Part shown: one piece after another, positions 46,191-56,016 of the stretch
Layout of the letters: each line of letters opens with the position of its first letter
How positions within the stretch are numbered: position 1 is the first letter of the stretch
Source: Sphagnum magellanicum
Taxonomy: Eukaryota; Streptophyta; Sphagnopsida; Sphagnales; Sphagnaceae
NCBI GenBank assembly: GCA_021904315.1
Contig: CM038914.1
Location: 620,001-684,000, forward strand
Direction of reading: 5' to 3'
DNA length: 64,000 nt
Position numbers and translations under genes: made by a program
The notes under the pieces: model-generated
Databases searched by the model: none
Told to the model about the DNA's origin: nothing
What the model saw: only the letters and a program-made list of their open reading frames with translations

Positions 46191-46290
46191 TTTTGGCATA
46201 GTTTGTTGATGAGAGCGAACATTCCGGAGGATTCACCAATCCCGAATTATTGAATCAAGCACGTGCGAACACCATTTTTTTATAGTAGTT
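45658..46290 (-). mobile_element. Helitron unit C, non-autonomous, ~0.63 kb
   Basis: 3' CTAG (45,658-45,661) with its palindrome. The 5' end near 46,290 reads ACTACTATAAAAAAATGG without the leading TCT and is fused to the shortened 3' end of unit B: about 11 bases (the CTAG and TCT part) are missing at this junction compared with the others. Contains one repeat X copy. Confidence 0.7.
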
Positions 46291-46639
46291 AAACCCATTT
46301 TGCTTGCAAAATGATCAGGAGAAAAGATTGAAAGGACCTTGAGAACTATTTAGTTAATAATTTTAAGTTGGGACAGTTTTTGTTCGATGGGATAGTAAGA
46401 ATTTAGAAAACATTATATTTTCAACAGCCACACGTCATGAACATAGCTTGCGTTGTAGTCATTTTTGCATCCAATGCAGGGAATTTCAACCCATGATTTG
46501 GATGTGGGAATTTCGACCCATCGAGATAGAAAAGTAGGCAATAGATAGAGAAAAAAGATCATTGCAACAATTCTATATAAACAACATTGGTCGTCGTCCT
46601 GCCATTTGGGCAGAAAACAAAAACATCATTCACATGCGT

Positions 46640-49600
46640 AGCTCGTGACAAAGCTACATACAATTGGCCATGGGTGAAGACAGGTTCAGGCAAGAAAATG
46701 CCAATGGTTTTCATGGTTTGACCTTGTGCCTAGTTAATTGTCATAGCGAATGCCAATTACAAGGGGAATTGGCGCCTTTGTAGGGTGAATGGCCACTTCA
46801 AACAATTCGTTGTTGTGGTGATGCACGGTATGTTGACAACATTCCCCGCATGCGCGCCACTAATGATCTGTGCAACAATCAATGTCCGTGCCAGGCGCGA
46901 AATGATTAGACGGGTCCCATTACAAAGTCCTGAGGTTGCATCAAGATTTCTTAGTAACATAACAGGGACACCAACTTTGAAGGCTAGGCGATGTGGTGGC
47001 ATACCTGCCAGAGTAATGGTGTTGAAAAATTCTGTGCCAATCGCCATAGCCTGGTCATCCCCCGTTTCCACCAAGTTTGCTGACAAAAATATGTGCTCTT
47101 ACCCAGGCACAACCTTGACAATCTGAGTGTTGAAAGAGTTCATGACTGTATTTTTTGTTGTCAAAATAACTCGACCGTCCATGTATCCTTGGTTTGCGTA
47201 ATTGATGGCCAGGGCTGGGAAAACAGTGTGGATGAAGGTCTTTAAAGATGGCGCTTGATGGATGTTTGGGTATAAAGCAATCTCGACTCCAATTGAGGGC
47301 TTCGCGTTGGCTTCCGGTGGAAAATGATTAATGATGGAAGACACTTGGCCATTGCCGACTCTCAGAAGGTACTTTGCATATGGCTTGGAGAGGGGATTGG
47401 CGCGCAATCTCATGTTTTCTGTGAGAGTCAAGATGCGCACTTGACGCCACAAAACCGAACGCGAAAGGGCCGCAAAACGATTGCTGCCCGAAGGCCTCTG
47501 GACACCACTGGCGGACATTGTCGGAAATCACCCCCAAAGACAACCGCTTTACTGCCAAAGGGCGAATTTGGGCACTGCATGATGTCGCGTAAAGTCCGGT
47601 CTACCGCCTCGGCACAATGTCGATGTTGTGCTGGAGCTTCATCCCAAACGATCAACTTTGCTTCCCGAAATAACTCAGCAGAATCGCTTTGCATAGGTAT
47701 CGAACACATTGAATCCCTACCAAGGGCAATTGGGATCTTGAAAACCAAATGTGCAGTTCGTCCACCTTCCAATAGGAGAGCTGCTATGCCAGAAGAGGCA
47801 ACCGCAATGGCGACATGTCCGTCTCATCGAACCAATGCCAATAACACTTTATATACAAAGGTTTTGCCTGACCTACCTGGACCGTCTAGGAAAAATACTA
47901 CGCCTTCGCCTTGGGCTATTCCGTTGAACACTGTAGTGACAACTATTTCCTGACTAATGTTGAGCTGCGAGAGATTTTGGTTGATGTAGCCATGGCGTAC
48001 GTCTCTATCATAGTCAAGTTCTGCAGCCAATTGAGGATTAACACGCAGCATTTTTACAGGCGGCAAAGCGAACGACATTTTCAAAAAGTCATGCAAGCCT
48101 TTGTTCGTCAATGCTAATTTGGCCTCGAGGAGTAGTAGGGTATCGTTGTAGGCATCGTCGGCAATGCCTCCATTCGTGATGCGTCGATGCCGCATATCGT
48201 GTGACATATCGTCTCGATATCTTTCCCATAACACTTCCGAATTCAAAGGAGAGCATAATAGTAAAAGAGTCACAAAGAGATTCTTTAGCCTCTTTGCGTC
48301 TTGATCAATACATACTTCTCGCATGCACGTGTCCCATTCTGCGTCATCCTGTAGTAATCCCAATGCTTTGCAAACAACTTTAAACATCGGATGCTCTATG
48401 TCGTCAACAGTTCGGAGATGTTCGAAAGAGGTCACGCCCGGTACGACAATAAGTAGGAGGCGGAGGAAGAAGCATTCACCAGCAGCGGGATGTACAAAAT
48501 ACATTCGCCCAACAACTTTTTCTCCTCGTTATCGAGCTGACCAAACTTTTCCTTGAATTTTCCAAACATGATCAGCAGGGAAGTCTGCATACACCACATT
48601 TCGCCCATCTGCATTTTGAGCATTATACGCAAAGTAGGCGGTCAAGGTGGTTTTTTGGTGGGCAGCACGCTCCGCCACAGTGGCCAAATCTTCATTTTCA
48701 TTAAAAATGACGTTGTGCTGTCCTCGCAAATGAATAACTAATCGAGTGACTAGCGGCCATTCCATATGTTTTTTGAATGAAAGTAAGGAATCGACCCCTT
48801 CAGTAACACTCAAATATCTGGCGTCAATGTATTGCTGGATTTCGTTTATTGGATCGGTAATCACTGCTACAACACGATCAGGACCTTTGTAAACATATTT
48901 TAAAAGGTATTTGACACTCCGAATACCGGCGGACACCTCGACGTTAATATGTGCATTAAACATCTTGGTAAGGTAAGGGTTGTGGGGCACCACCCATCAG
49001 TTGTCGTATGCAAAGCCATCTGGAGTCTTTTGAAACATTCGACCATCGTTTCGCTGACTGTAGACAGGGTAACCGTCTTCGCGTTGTGTTGTCTCTTCGG
49101 AGAAAGCTTGCAGATATCGTTTCTTGCATAAACCGTTGGCCATGCAAGGTGCGTTGGGGTATTCTTGGCCACACGGTCTATGCAACAAACATTTTGTGAC
49201 CGTTTCAAAAAGAGGTGTGTTCTCTAGAAGAGGAAACTCTGCCGACACTAAGCGATCTATGTCTTCGGTTGTGGAAACTTTCTGCTCTGGAGGAAATATA
49301 AGGAGCAGATGGATGTGAGGTAGGCCTCGTTTTTAGTATTCCCTTGTCCAGATGTTCCTAATAACTTTGGCGAACCATCCAACTTTTGCCACTCCTTTAA
49401 GAAGGGCTTTCACCTTCATTTGAAATATGCGGGCAACCAAATCTGGACGGTCAGAAGTTGTTTGGTTAGGCTTGAGCTTCGTGATTATTTCTTACCAATT
49501 CGGGTTGCAAGTGAATGTGAGGAAGACATCTGGAATTCCTTTGCTTCACACAATAGCCATCGCATCTTGATACACTTACATCATGAAACGTGGAGAACTG

Positions 49601-51500
49601 CGAAATGAAGCTGGGAGAACAATTCGTTGACCCACTTGCGCAAGATGTAATTGGAAATCATGTTCGACCATATCTACCAGCCCTTGGTAGAGTTTCGCAC
49701 GAAGTTGAGCTTGGTTTAGCACCAAAAATGTCGCAACCCCACTTTGGCCAAGTGTGGGGGTGAAGCCCAACACTTGGAAAAGTTGGAGGTTGGGAGTCCT
49801 TCGGGACTCCCGAATGTTTAGAGCTCGACAACAAGGGGCAAAACACCTCGCATCAGGGTGTTCTTAGTGTCGTTGAAAAGGTCTTGAAACGTAGATATCG
49901 AAAATGCCCTCGCATTGGCAATTCGGACATCTGCAGCTCAAGTTATGGGCAAAAGAAGGGCCGGGAGTCAAATTGGCAGTTTGACTCCCGACCACTAAAA
50001 GTCGGGAATCAACCTCTTCCCGACGTCCGATTTGAATGTGCGACATGGCGTTGAAAAGATCTCGACGAGGGCTACAACTTTGGTTCAGACCTCGTCACGA
50101 TCCAACTCTACAGTCGGGAGTTATGGCGGTTCAAAGTTCCGGGAGTCCCGCTGGGACAATTTCGGGACTCCATTTCGGGAGTCCCGGGAATTTGTGCCAT
50201 TCGGATGTAGCCTCCGCGACCAGCCGCAAAGAATACTATATGGGGGAAGGTGGTGGCTTCCCCCGAGTCTGGGCCGTGGTGAGTCTTGTGTGTCCAAGTG
50301 CCCGTGGTAAGTCCCAACACCCAAGGGTGTCCCGAATGCTAAACTAACCCGATTTGGTTGGTTTTTGGATGCAGATTCACACGAGCTAAGCTAGTCCCTC
50401 TTCCTAGTCTAATCCCGGGGCTCCCAACTCGACCCTCTACCCCTTTCTAGAGTTGGAAGCCAGGAGCGTGCTACCAAGTCTCAACTTTCCGCAACTTGAT
50501 TTTGTGAAACCCTTAAGTGGGTTTCACCCCGTGACTTGGGAGCGCGTTAAAAAAGTTAAGAATGTTTTGCTCTGTTTTAGCAGCAACGTCGACGATATAC
50601 TGTTGAAAAAGGCAACCATCGAGATGTAGAGCGGAGAGTTCGACACTAAAGTGCACTTTTTGTGTGTAATAAGCTGCCATTGAGACCCTTGTGCATGCTC
50701 GGTCCTGATTGTTCTGTAACCGCATATTTTTAGACCACCCGTCCTCCCCAACAAGGAAAAGCAGCAGGTATTATAAAGGATAGTAAGAAGGTGCTAGCTC
50801 GTTCATTCGCTGTAAACCACCTCCATATCGCCGTTGTACAATGACATCACGATTTCCAACCTCTCCCGGCTCGCCAGGAATTATCATTGCAACCTCCTTT
50901 GCCGTAGGGGCGTTATAACGGTGGACATCTCCATTTCCTAGGGTACGGCTAGCTATAATGCAAATGTGGACCTCCTTTGTAGGGTTAGTGGCGAGACGCT
51001 CGGTTGCACGAACGAAGACGTTTACATAAGGATTTACGCACCTGAGGATCGTGTGAAGTGTCATCAAATGCGCCGAGCTTAGATTGGGGTTTTGCATCTG
51101 TCGATTCAGACCTTCATTTACCGCATCATGTACATAGGCCTAAAGAAAGCGTGGCAATTACCCTTCTGCAGGTTCCATACCACCGATCAAATGGTAGAAT
51201 CCTCCTTGCATTTTGTAGGTATGCATTCCTGGTCCAAGTTCGAAGCCCACACTCTGGACCCTCGTGGAGGTAAATGCAAATGCAACATTGTATAAACGAA
51301 GATGTTTACGCAATTCGACATTTTATCGATCTTGTAACATGGCCATGTACTCTGGCAGGGTACAAATAAGAGGCAAAAAAATTTTCCCTGAAACACAGCA
51401 TTTACTATAGTGTGGTCTTCGAAGAAAGCCCCCCGTGCACTCTTCGATCTAGAAGCGAGAGCCACAATGGTTACATTGCTCATTCAAGCGTCCGAACACT
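46640..51500 (-). pseudogene. Helitron Rep/helicase gene, nearly readable
   Basis: The single protein of plant Helitrons joins a rolling-circle Rep nuclease to a PIF1-type DNA helicase. In minus-strand order: an N-terminal part (51.5-50.8 kb; NPYVNVFVRATERLA), LFQQYIVDVAAKTEQNILNF (~50.6 kb), then beyond the solo LTR NQAQLRAKLYQGL and VGQRIVLPASFRSSPR (~49.7-49.6 kb), the HUH motif GLPHIH (49,309-49,326), the two-tyrosine region KYLLKYVYKGPDR (~48.9 kb), Walker A GPGRSGKT (~47,870), Walker B LIVWDEAP (~47.65 kb), FGGDFRQ, TENMRLR and VPVMLLRNLDATSGLCNGTR (~46.9 kb). From 49.7 to 47.5 kb one frame is kept with a few stops (one just before the HUH motif). A shift occurs near 47.5 kb. It is inactive but not old. 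Confidence 0.92.
49729..50549 (+). mobile_element. Solo LTR, family L1, inside the Helitron Rep domain
   Basis: Starts TGTCGCAACCCCAC and ends GGGAGCGCGTTA (the usual final CA has become TA). Flanks AAAAA at 49,724-49,728 and 50,550-50,554 form the 5-bp duplication. It splits the Rep coding frame between QNILNF and NQAQLRAKL. Its length is 821 bp. It is very similar to the copy at 52,266-53,083. Confidence 0.9.
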
Positions 51501-52007
51501 TGTCGGTCTACTTGCGGGTCGACCAAGGGGTACTGCAAATCTCGTAGGGCTATGTGGCGTCCAGCCTGAAGTTGATCCTTTCCGCACGCGACACGACGTT
51601 GTTCAACTCATCGCGCAACATCTATCATTAGTTGGGTTTGATGGCCCTGCTCTGTTTCAAAAGCATGCGCTCTCGTGTGTTGTTCCGTGTTTTCCAATAA
51701 TCGATGAGCAATATTAGCCATACACTGTGCTTCCTCATGTTGGGCCCCATTAGACGCAGCCCTTTTGAGAGCTACTGTAGCACGACGAGGTCTTTGACGT
51801 TCTCGAGCAACTACTTGCCTTTCTTCATCATTTGCATATTTGCGCGATGCTCCAGGGCCTCGTCTACGATTCTTTCAGTCGGAACCAAAATGGAGTCAGG
51901 CTTTAAAAAAACAATAACATAACTTCATATTTAACTACCATTATGACAGGCGCAAGTCTAACCTCGGGGTCAACATATCCACAAGCAATGTATTTGTATT
52001 CTCTATA

Positions 52008-52252
52008 TCATATGAGCCACTAACACACCAAAAACACCACACATGGAAGAGCTAGAAGGAGTGAGGAAAAGGTACCTCTTCCATGACAGTATTTGTAGCG
52101 CTTGTGCTCTTGTTGATTCACATTGTTCAACTCTACAACCATGAATGACATGATGACTCCCATAGCTCCTCCAAAAATTGATGCCACAATTGGGTCAACT
52201 TCACTGCAACCCCCCACCCAGCAATCTCAAGTTTAGGAGCACATACTCCCAA
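52008..52252 (-). repeat. Captured ORANGE segment, copy 1 of a tandem duplication
   Basis: About 245 bases here are repeated at 53,325-53,569 (shared ACCACACATGGAAGAGC and CCCCCCACCCAGCAATCTCAAG). The solo LTR at 52,266 separates the copies. The duplicated part includes a complete exon with both intron borders. Confidence 0.85.
52076..52203 (-). pseudogene. OR: ORANGE (OR) gene exon captured by the Helitron, copy 1
   Basis: ORANGE is the plastid DnaJ-like chaperone that stabilises phytoene synthase and drives carotenoid build-up. The minus-strand frame reads EVDPIVASIFGGAMGVI, then MVVELNNVNQQEHKR and YKYCHGRG: the second membrane segment and the start of the cysteine-rich domain. The first Cys of the CxxCxGxG motif is Tyr here (RYKYCHG). 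The exon is bordered by an acceptor (GGGTTGCAG) and a donor (GTACC), so genomic DNA, not cDNA, was captured. It lies in the same orientation as the Rep/helicase gene. Nothing else of OR is recognisable in the window, so it cannot make the protein. Confidence 0.88.
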
Positions 52253-52265
52253 CCAAGATGCTCAA

Positions 52266-53083
52266 TGTCGCACCCCTACTTTGGCCAAGTGTGGGGGTGA
52301 AGCCCAACATTTGGGAAAGTTGGGGATTTGGAGTCCTCCGGGACTCCCGAATGTTCAGAACTCGACAGCAAGGGGCAAACACCTCGCATTGAGGTGTTCT
52401 TGGTGTCATTGGAAAGGTCTTGAAACGTAGATATCGAAAATGCCCTCGCATTGGCAATTCGGGCATCTACAGCCCAAGTTATGGGCAAAAGAAGGGCCGG
52501 GAGTCAAATTGGCAGTTTGACTCCCGACCACTAAAAGTCGGGAATCGACCTCTTCCCGACATCCGATTTGAGCGTGTGACATGGAGTTGGAAAGATCTCG
52601 ACGAGGGCTACAACTTTGGTTCAGACCTCGTTGCGATCCAACTCTGCAGTCGGGAGTTATGACGGTTCAAAGTCCCGCGAGTCTCGCCGGGACAATTTCG
52701 GGACTCCATTTCGGGAGTCCCGGGAATTTATGCCATTTGGATGTAGCCTCGGCGGAGAGGCGCAGAGAATACTATAGGGAGTATGGTGGTGGCATACTCC
52801 CGAGCCAAGGATGTGGTGAGTCCAAGTGAGTCCAGGTCCCCGTGGCTTGTCCCAACACCAAAAGAGTGCAAATGGATTCTAACCAACTCATGTTGGTTTG
52901 TGATGCAGGTTCGTGTGATCTAAAAGCTTGATCTCTTCCTAGTCTAATCCCGGGGCTCCCAACTCGACCCTCTACCCCTTTCTAGAGTTGGAAGCCGGGA
53001 GCGTGCTACCAAGTTCAACTTTCCGCAACTTGACTTTGTGAAACCCTCAAGTGGGTTTCACCCCGTGACTTGGGAGCGCGTCA
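52266..53083 (+). mobile_element. Solo LTR, family L1, between the ORANGE copies
   Basis: Starts TGTCGCACCCCTAC and ends GGGAGCGCGTCA, with perfect 5-bp duplication CTCAA (52,261-52,265 and 53,084-53,088). Length 818 bp. It is close in sequence to the copy at 49,729-50,549 over its whole length, with differences mainly at single bases. Confidence 0.92.
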
Positions 53084-53395
53084 CTCAACCACACCCACGT
53101 TCAAGAGGACATGATCCTCAAGTGACCCAGATCTAGCACATCGAGCACATGCCAAGTACCCTACATGGTTTCCAATTGCCAAATAGAATCATGAATTGGT
53201 GTTAAGTCTCCAACAAACAGAATGAATATTTTGATTATCAAATAGAATATGTATCTGTATTATTTATGTCATTTGAGTATCAGGCAGCCCTTTCCTAGTC
53301 AAACAAAACCAATTTAGTTTTAAAGAATCATATGAAGCATTAACCCACCAAAAACACCACACATGGAAGAGCCAAAAGGAATGAAGAAAAAGTAC

Positions 53396-53523
53396 TTATG
53401 CCATGACAGTATTTGTAACGCTTGTGTTCTTATTGTTTCACATTGTTCAACTCTACAACCATGAGTGACGTGATGACTCCCACAGCTCCTCTAAAAAATG
53501 ATGCCACAATTGGGTCAACTTCA
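53396..53523 (-). pseudogene. OR: ORANGE (OR) gene exon captured by the Helitron, copy 2
   Basis: A second copy of the exon at 52,076-52,203, with both splice borders. It reads VGVITSLMVVELNNVK with a stop soon after, and RYKYCHG, so it carries the same Tyr for Cys and its own further damage (ATCATTTTTTAGAGG alters the GG region). The shared Tyr shows the duplication happened after capture or that the donor gene already had it. Confidence 0.85.
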
Positions 53524-54392
53524 CTACAACCCCCCACCCAGCAATCTCAAGTTTAGGAGCACATACAACCTCCTAAGTCAAGACTTCACTGCTAGATAAC
53601 CATCAAAACGACTCCTTGCTGGTCCTACTTTGTTGTTTTCTTCATGGAAATGAAAGGTTTGGAGGATAAACCTCAAAATGGTCCAAAATCAAAAAAATGT
53701 TCTTATTGGGCCAAGTGGGCAAATGTGTCATTCATTGGAAGTCGCACAGTACCCCCTGCATACGGCCCACATTATCTTTTCCCGTAAGAATCACTAACTA
53801 ATTCAAGCAAAAAATTTGCAAAAATCTCCACTCAATTACCCCTGTGTCTACATACATACTTTCCTACCATGACCACTTGAAAAACAATAGAGGAAAGAAC
53901 TATGTCTAGAGTCACATTTGTCCAAGCAACTTGAGGTTTTGATAAGGTTATAAAAAGCATGGGTGCGGTTGAATGGACCCCGCACCATCACCGCAGTTCA
54001 ATCTAAGAGTAGAAGAAGAGTTCATAGAAGCAAAAACAAATCTTATATTGAAGGTGGTCCACCCACCCTCCCTCCATCCCACGTTCTGTGTGCCCTTGTG
54101 ACATACATAGAGTGGTTCACCACCAGACTAAAAAACCATGCTGCTGTTACAGATGCAGATATGTAAAAAGGATAGGGGAAGGAATCAATCAAGTGGAACT
54201 TGACTCAACTGGGGATAAAAAGAAAAAAAATCACCAAAGAAACTCTTCAATGTTTTATTCAGAGTTGTTGCTGTTGCTTACAAATTGCTGGGTGGGTAAG
54301 TATATCAAAACCAATCAATCCATGCTACTACTTCAATTCTAAACACCCCAGAGCTTCAATCATTTCTGTTTTATTACTCCCAACTTTTTCAT

Positions 54393-54737
54393 CTTCATCT
54401 ATCTTGACCTTGGAAAATCTACAGGCCATTCATTTGGGAAAATAAAAGAAAAGAAAAAAATGTCAAAACGGTCTTCTACTACAGCAGACAAACAAATAAC
54501 ATGTGACCCCCTGAATTTCTTTTGTACAACGGAAGCCTTGTGACTGACAGAGAGGGCTGCAACTGCTTCATCTATCTTGACCTTGGAAAATCTACAGGCC
54601 ATTCATTCGGGAAAAGAAAAGAAAAAATGTCAAAAGGGTCTTCTACTACAACAGACAAACAAATAACAGGTGACCCCTTGAATTTCTTTTGTACAGCAGA
54701 AGCCCTGTGACTTACAGAGAGGGCTGTAACCGCTGGC
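54393..54737. repeat. Tandem duplication, ~173-bp unit, two copies
   Basis: Units begin TTCATCTATCTTGACCTTGG at about 54,393 and 54,566 and end at a CAGAGAGGGCTG(C/T)AAC segment. They lie in the 5' part of Helitron unit B. No protein recognised. Confidence 0.8.
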
Positions 54738-55046
54738 ATAATAATAAGCTCCACATATAAACCCTTTTTTTCCCTTCAACTATGCAAAGTAATTTCTTTT
54801 GTAATTGATCCAAAATATCAGTTTTAGGCTTTTTCCCAAAGACTCCCAACAGCTTTTATAATAACACTGAGATACATTGGCATGTAGTAAAATGACCCCC
54901 CATCTTCCCATTTAAAAACGTTGACCGAAAACCATGCTTGCGAGGACTGAGAGAAGCGTGGTAAGGGCAAGCCCTGCATAAGAAGGCACTGCCAAAGTTG
55001 AGGCCACACCTAGAGACGGCGATGGTGCCGGCAGCTGAACTATTTA

Positions 55047-55350
55047 TGTCTGACGTTGCCAAGGCTTGTTCAAGAAGCGCCAAAAAGCGTACTGCGTGGA
55101 GGAGCTACGACGCACAAAAATAGAGCAGCCGACGTAATTCTGAACCAAAACTTAGTTCTTCTTCTTCTGGGGCCCTCAATGGAAAGGAGGCGGTGTTGGT
55201 ATGTCTGACGCTACCAAGGCTTGCTCAAGAATCGCCAAAAAGCGTACTGCATGGAGGAGTTGTGATGCACAAAAACAGAGCGGCCGACGCGATTCTGAAC
55301 CAAAACTCGGTTCTTCTTCTTTTGGGGCCCTCAAGGGAAAGGGGGGGGGT
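55047..55350. repeat. Tandem duplication, 154-bp unit, two copies
   Basis: Units begin TGTCTGACG at 55,047 and 55,201 and share GCCAAAAAGCGTACTGC and TTCTGAACCAAAAC, ending in GGGGCCCTCAA(T/G)GGAAAG. The second copy leads into the Helitron unit B 5' end. On the minus strand the unit reads in part like a gene piece (FLAILEQALVASD) but I cannot name it. Confidence 0.8.
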
Positions 55351-55429
55351 GTTGGGGGGGGGGGGGGCTCAAACCAGTCACGAATTATCGCATCAAGCAC
55401 GTGGACACCCATTTCTTTATAGTAGTAGA

Positions 55430-56016
55430 CTAGTTGGTAAACCCATTTTGCAAGCAAAATGATCAGGGGAAAAGTTTTATTAGGAGGTAGAAAGAAAACA
55501 AACGAAAGAAAAAAGGAAAATCTCCCGGATAAAGGAAAACCTTAAACCCGGACACACCCAAGAGGATACCCATTACACTGAGTGATACCCTGACACTGAG
55601 GGATACCCATTACACTGAGTGATACCCATTACGGACACACCCAAGAGGATACCCATTACACTTAGTGACACCCTGACACTAAGTGATACCCATTACACTG
55701 AGTGATACCGATACCCTGAGTGACTTTTCCTCTCACCGAAAGTTCTCACAACCCACCCAAGAGTTTACCCATTGCACTGAGGGACCCTGTTTTCCTCACA
55801 AACAAACCAGACACAGAGTGATACCCATCACACTGAGTGATTTTTCCTGACACTGAATGATACCCATCACACTGAGTGATTTTTCCTGACACTGAGTGAT
55901 ACCCATCACACTGAGTGATTTTTCCTGACACTGAGTGATACCCATGGGACTGAGTTCCAGCCAATAGGATATCGGACGGACGGACGGACACACACCGATT
56001 CTTTTATATAAGTAGA
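55430..56016 (-). mobile_element. Helitron unit A, non-autonomous, 587 bp
   Basis: 5' end TCTACTTATATAAAAGAATC at 56,016 after an A; 3' CTAG at 55,430-55,433 with palindrome at 55,444-55,461. Its 5' end is related to, but clearly different from, those of units B-D, so it is another subfamily with the same 3' end. The interior is almost entirely short tandem repeats. Confidence 0.8.
55550..55950. repeat. Short tandem repeats with CACTGAGTGATACCCAT core
   Basis: Two blocks: an irregular one (about 55,550-55,720) and a regular ~39-base one (about 55,805-55,950) alternating CACTGAGTGATACCCATCA and CACTGAGTGATTTTTCCTGA. Internal to Helitron unit A. Open frames across it are products of the repeat. 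Confidence 0.88.

Larger units (their letters stand above)
46291..55429 (-). mobile_element. Helitron unit B, formerly autonomous, 9.1 kb
   Basis: 5' end TCTACTACTATAAAGAAATG at 55,429; 3' palindrome at 46,296-46,313. It holds a Rep/helicase gene (46.6-51.7 kb), two solo LTRs (49,729-50,549 and 52,266-53,083), two ORANGE exon copies (52,076-52,203 and 53,396-53,523) and tandem duplications at 54,393-54,737 and 55,047-55,350. Without the two LTRs it would be about 7.5 kb, a normal size for an autonomous plant Helitron that has captured host sequence. Confidence 0.82.
43962..56016 (-). mobile_element. Chain of four Helitrons joined head to tail
   Basis: Read on the minus strand: A (56,017), then TCTACTTATATAAAAG (unit A 5' end), CTAG at 55,433-55,430 followed at once by TCTACTACTATAAAG (unit B), a fused unit B/unit C junction near 46,290, CTAG at 45,661-45,658 followed at once by TCTACTACTATAAAAA (unit C/unit D), and finally CTAG at 43,965-43,962 followed by T (43,961). 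Each 3' end carries the same 18-base palindrome CATTTTGCTTGCAAAATG 10-14 bases from CTAG (55,444-55,461; 46,296-46,313; 45,672-45,689; 43,976-43,993). The outer flanks A and T fit one Helitron insertion site. Details are in the unit entries. Confidence 0.85.

Noticed and set aside
47324-47953. A 209-codon plus-strand frame as a gene
   Set aside because: It is the antisense of the Helitron helicase domain, whose motifs read clearly on the minus strand.
49729-53083. The two L1 LTRs in the Helitron as the pair of one full element
   Set aside because: Each has its own 5-bp duplication (AAAAA and CTCAA) and the DNA between is Helitron coding and captured ORANGE sequence, not retroelement internal region.
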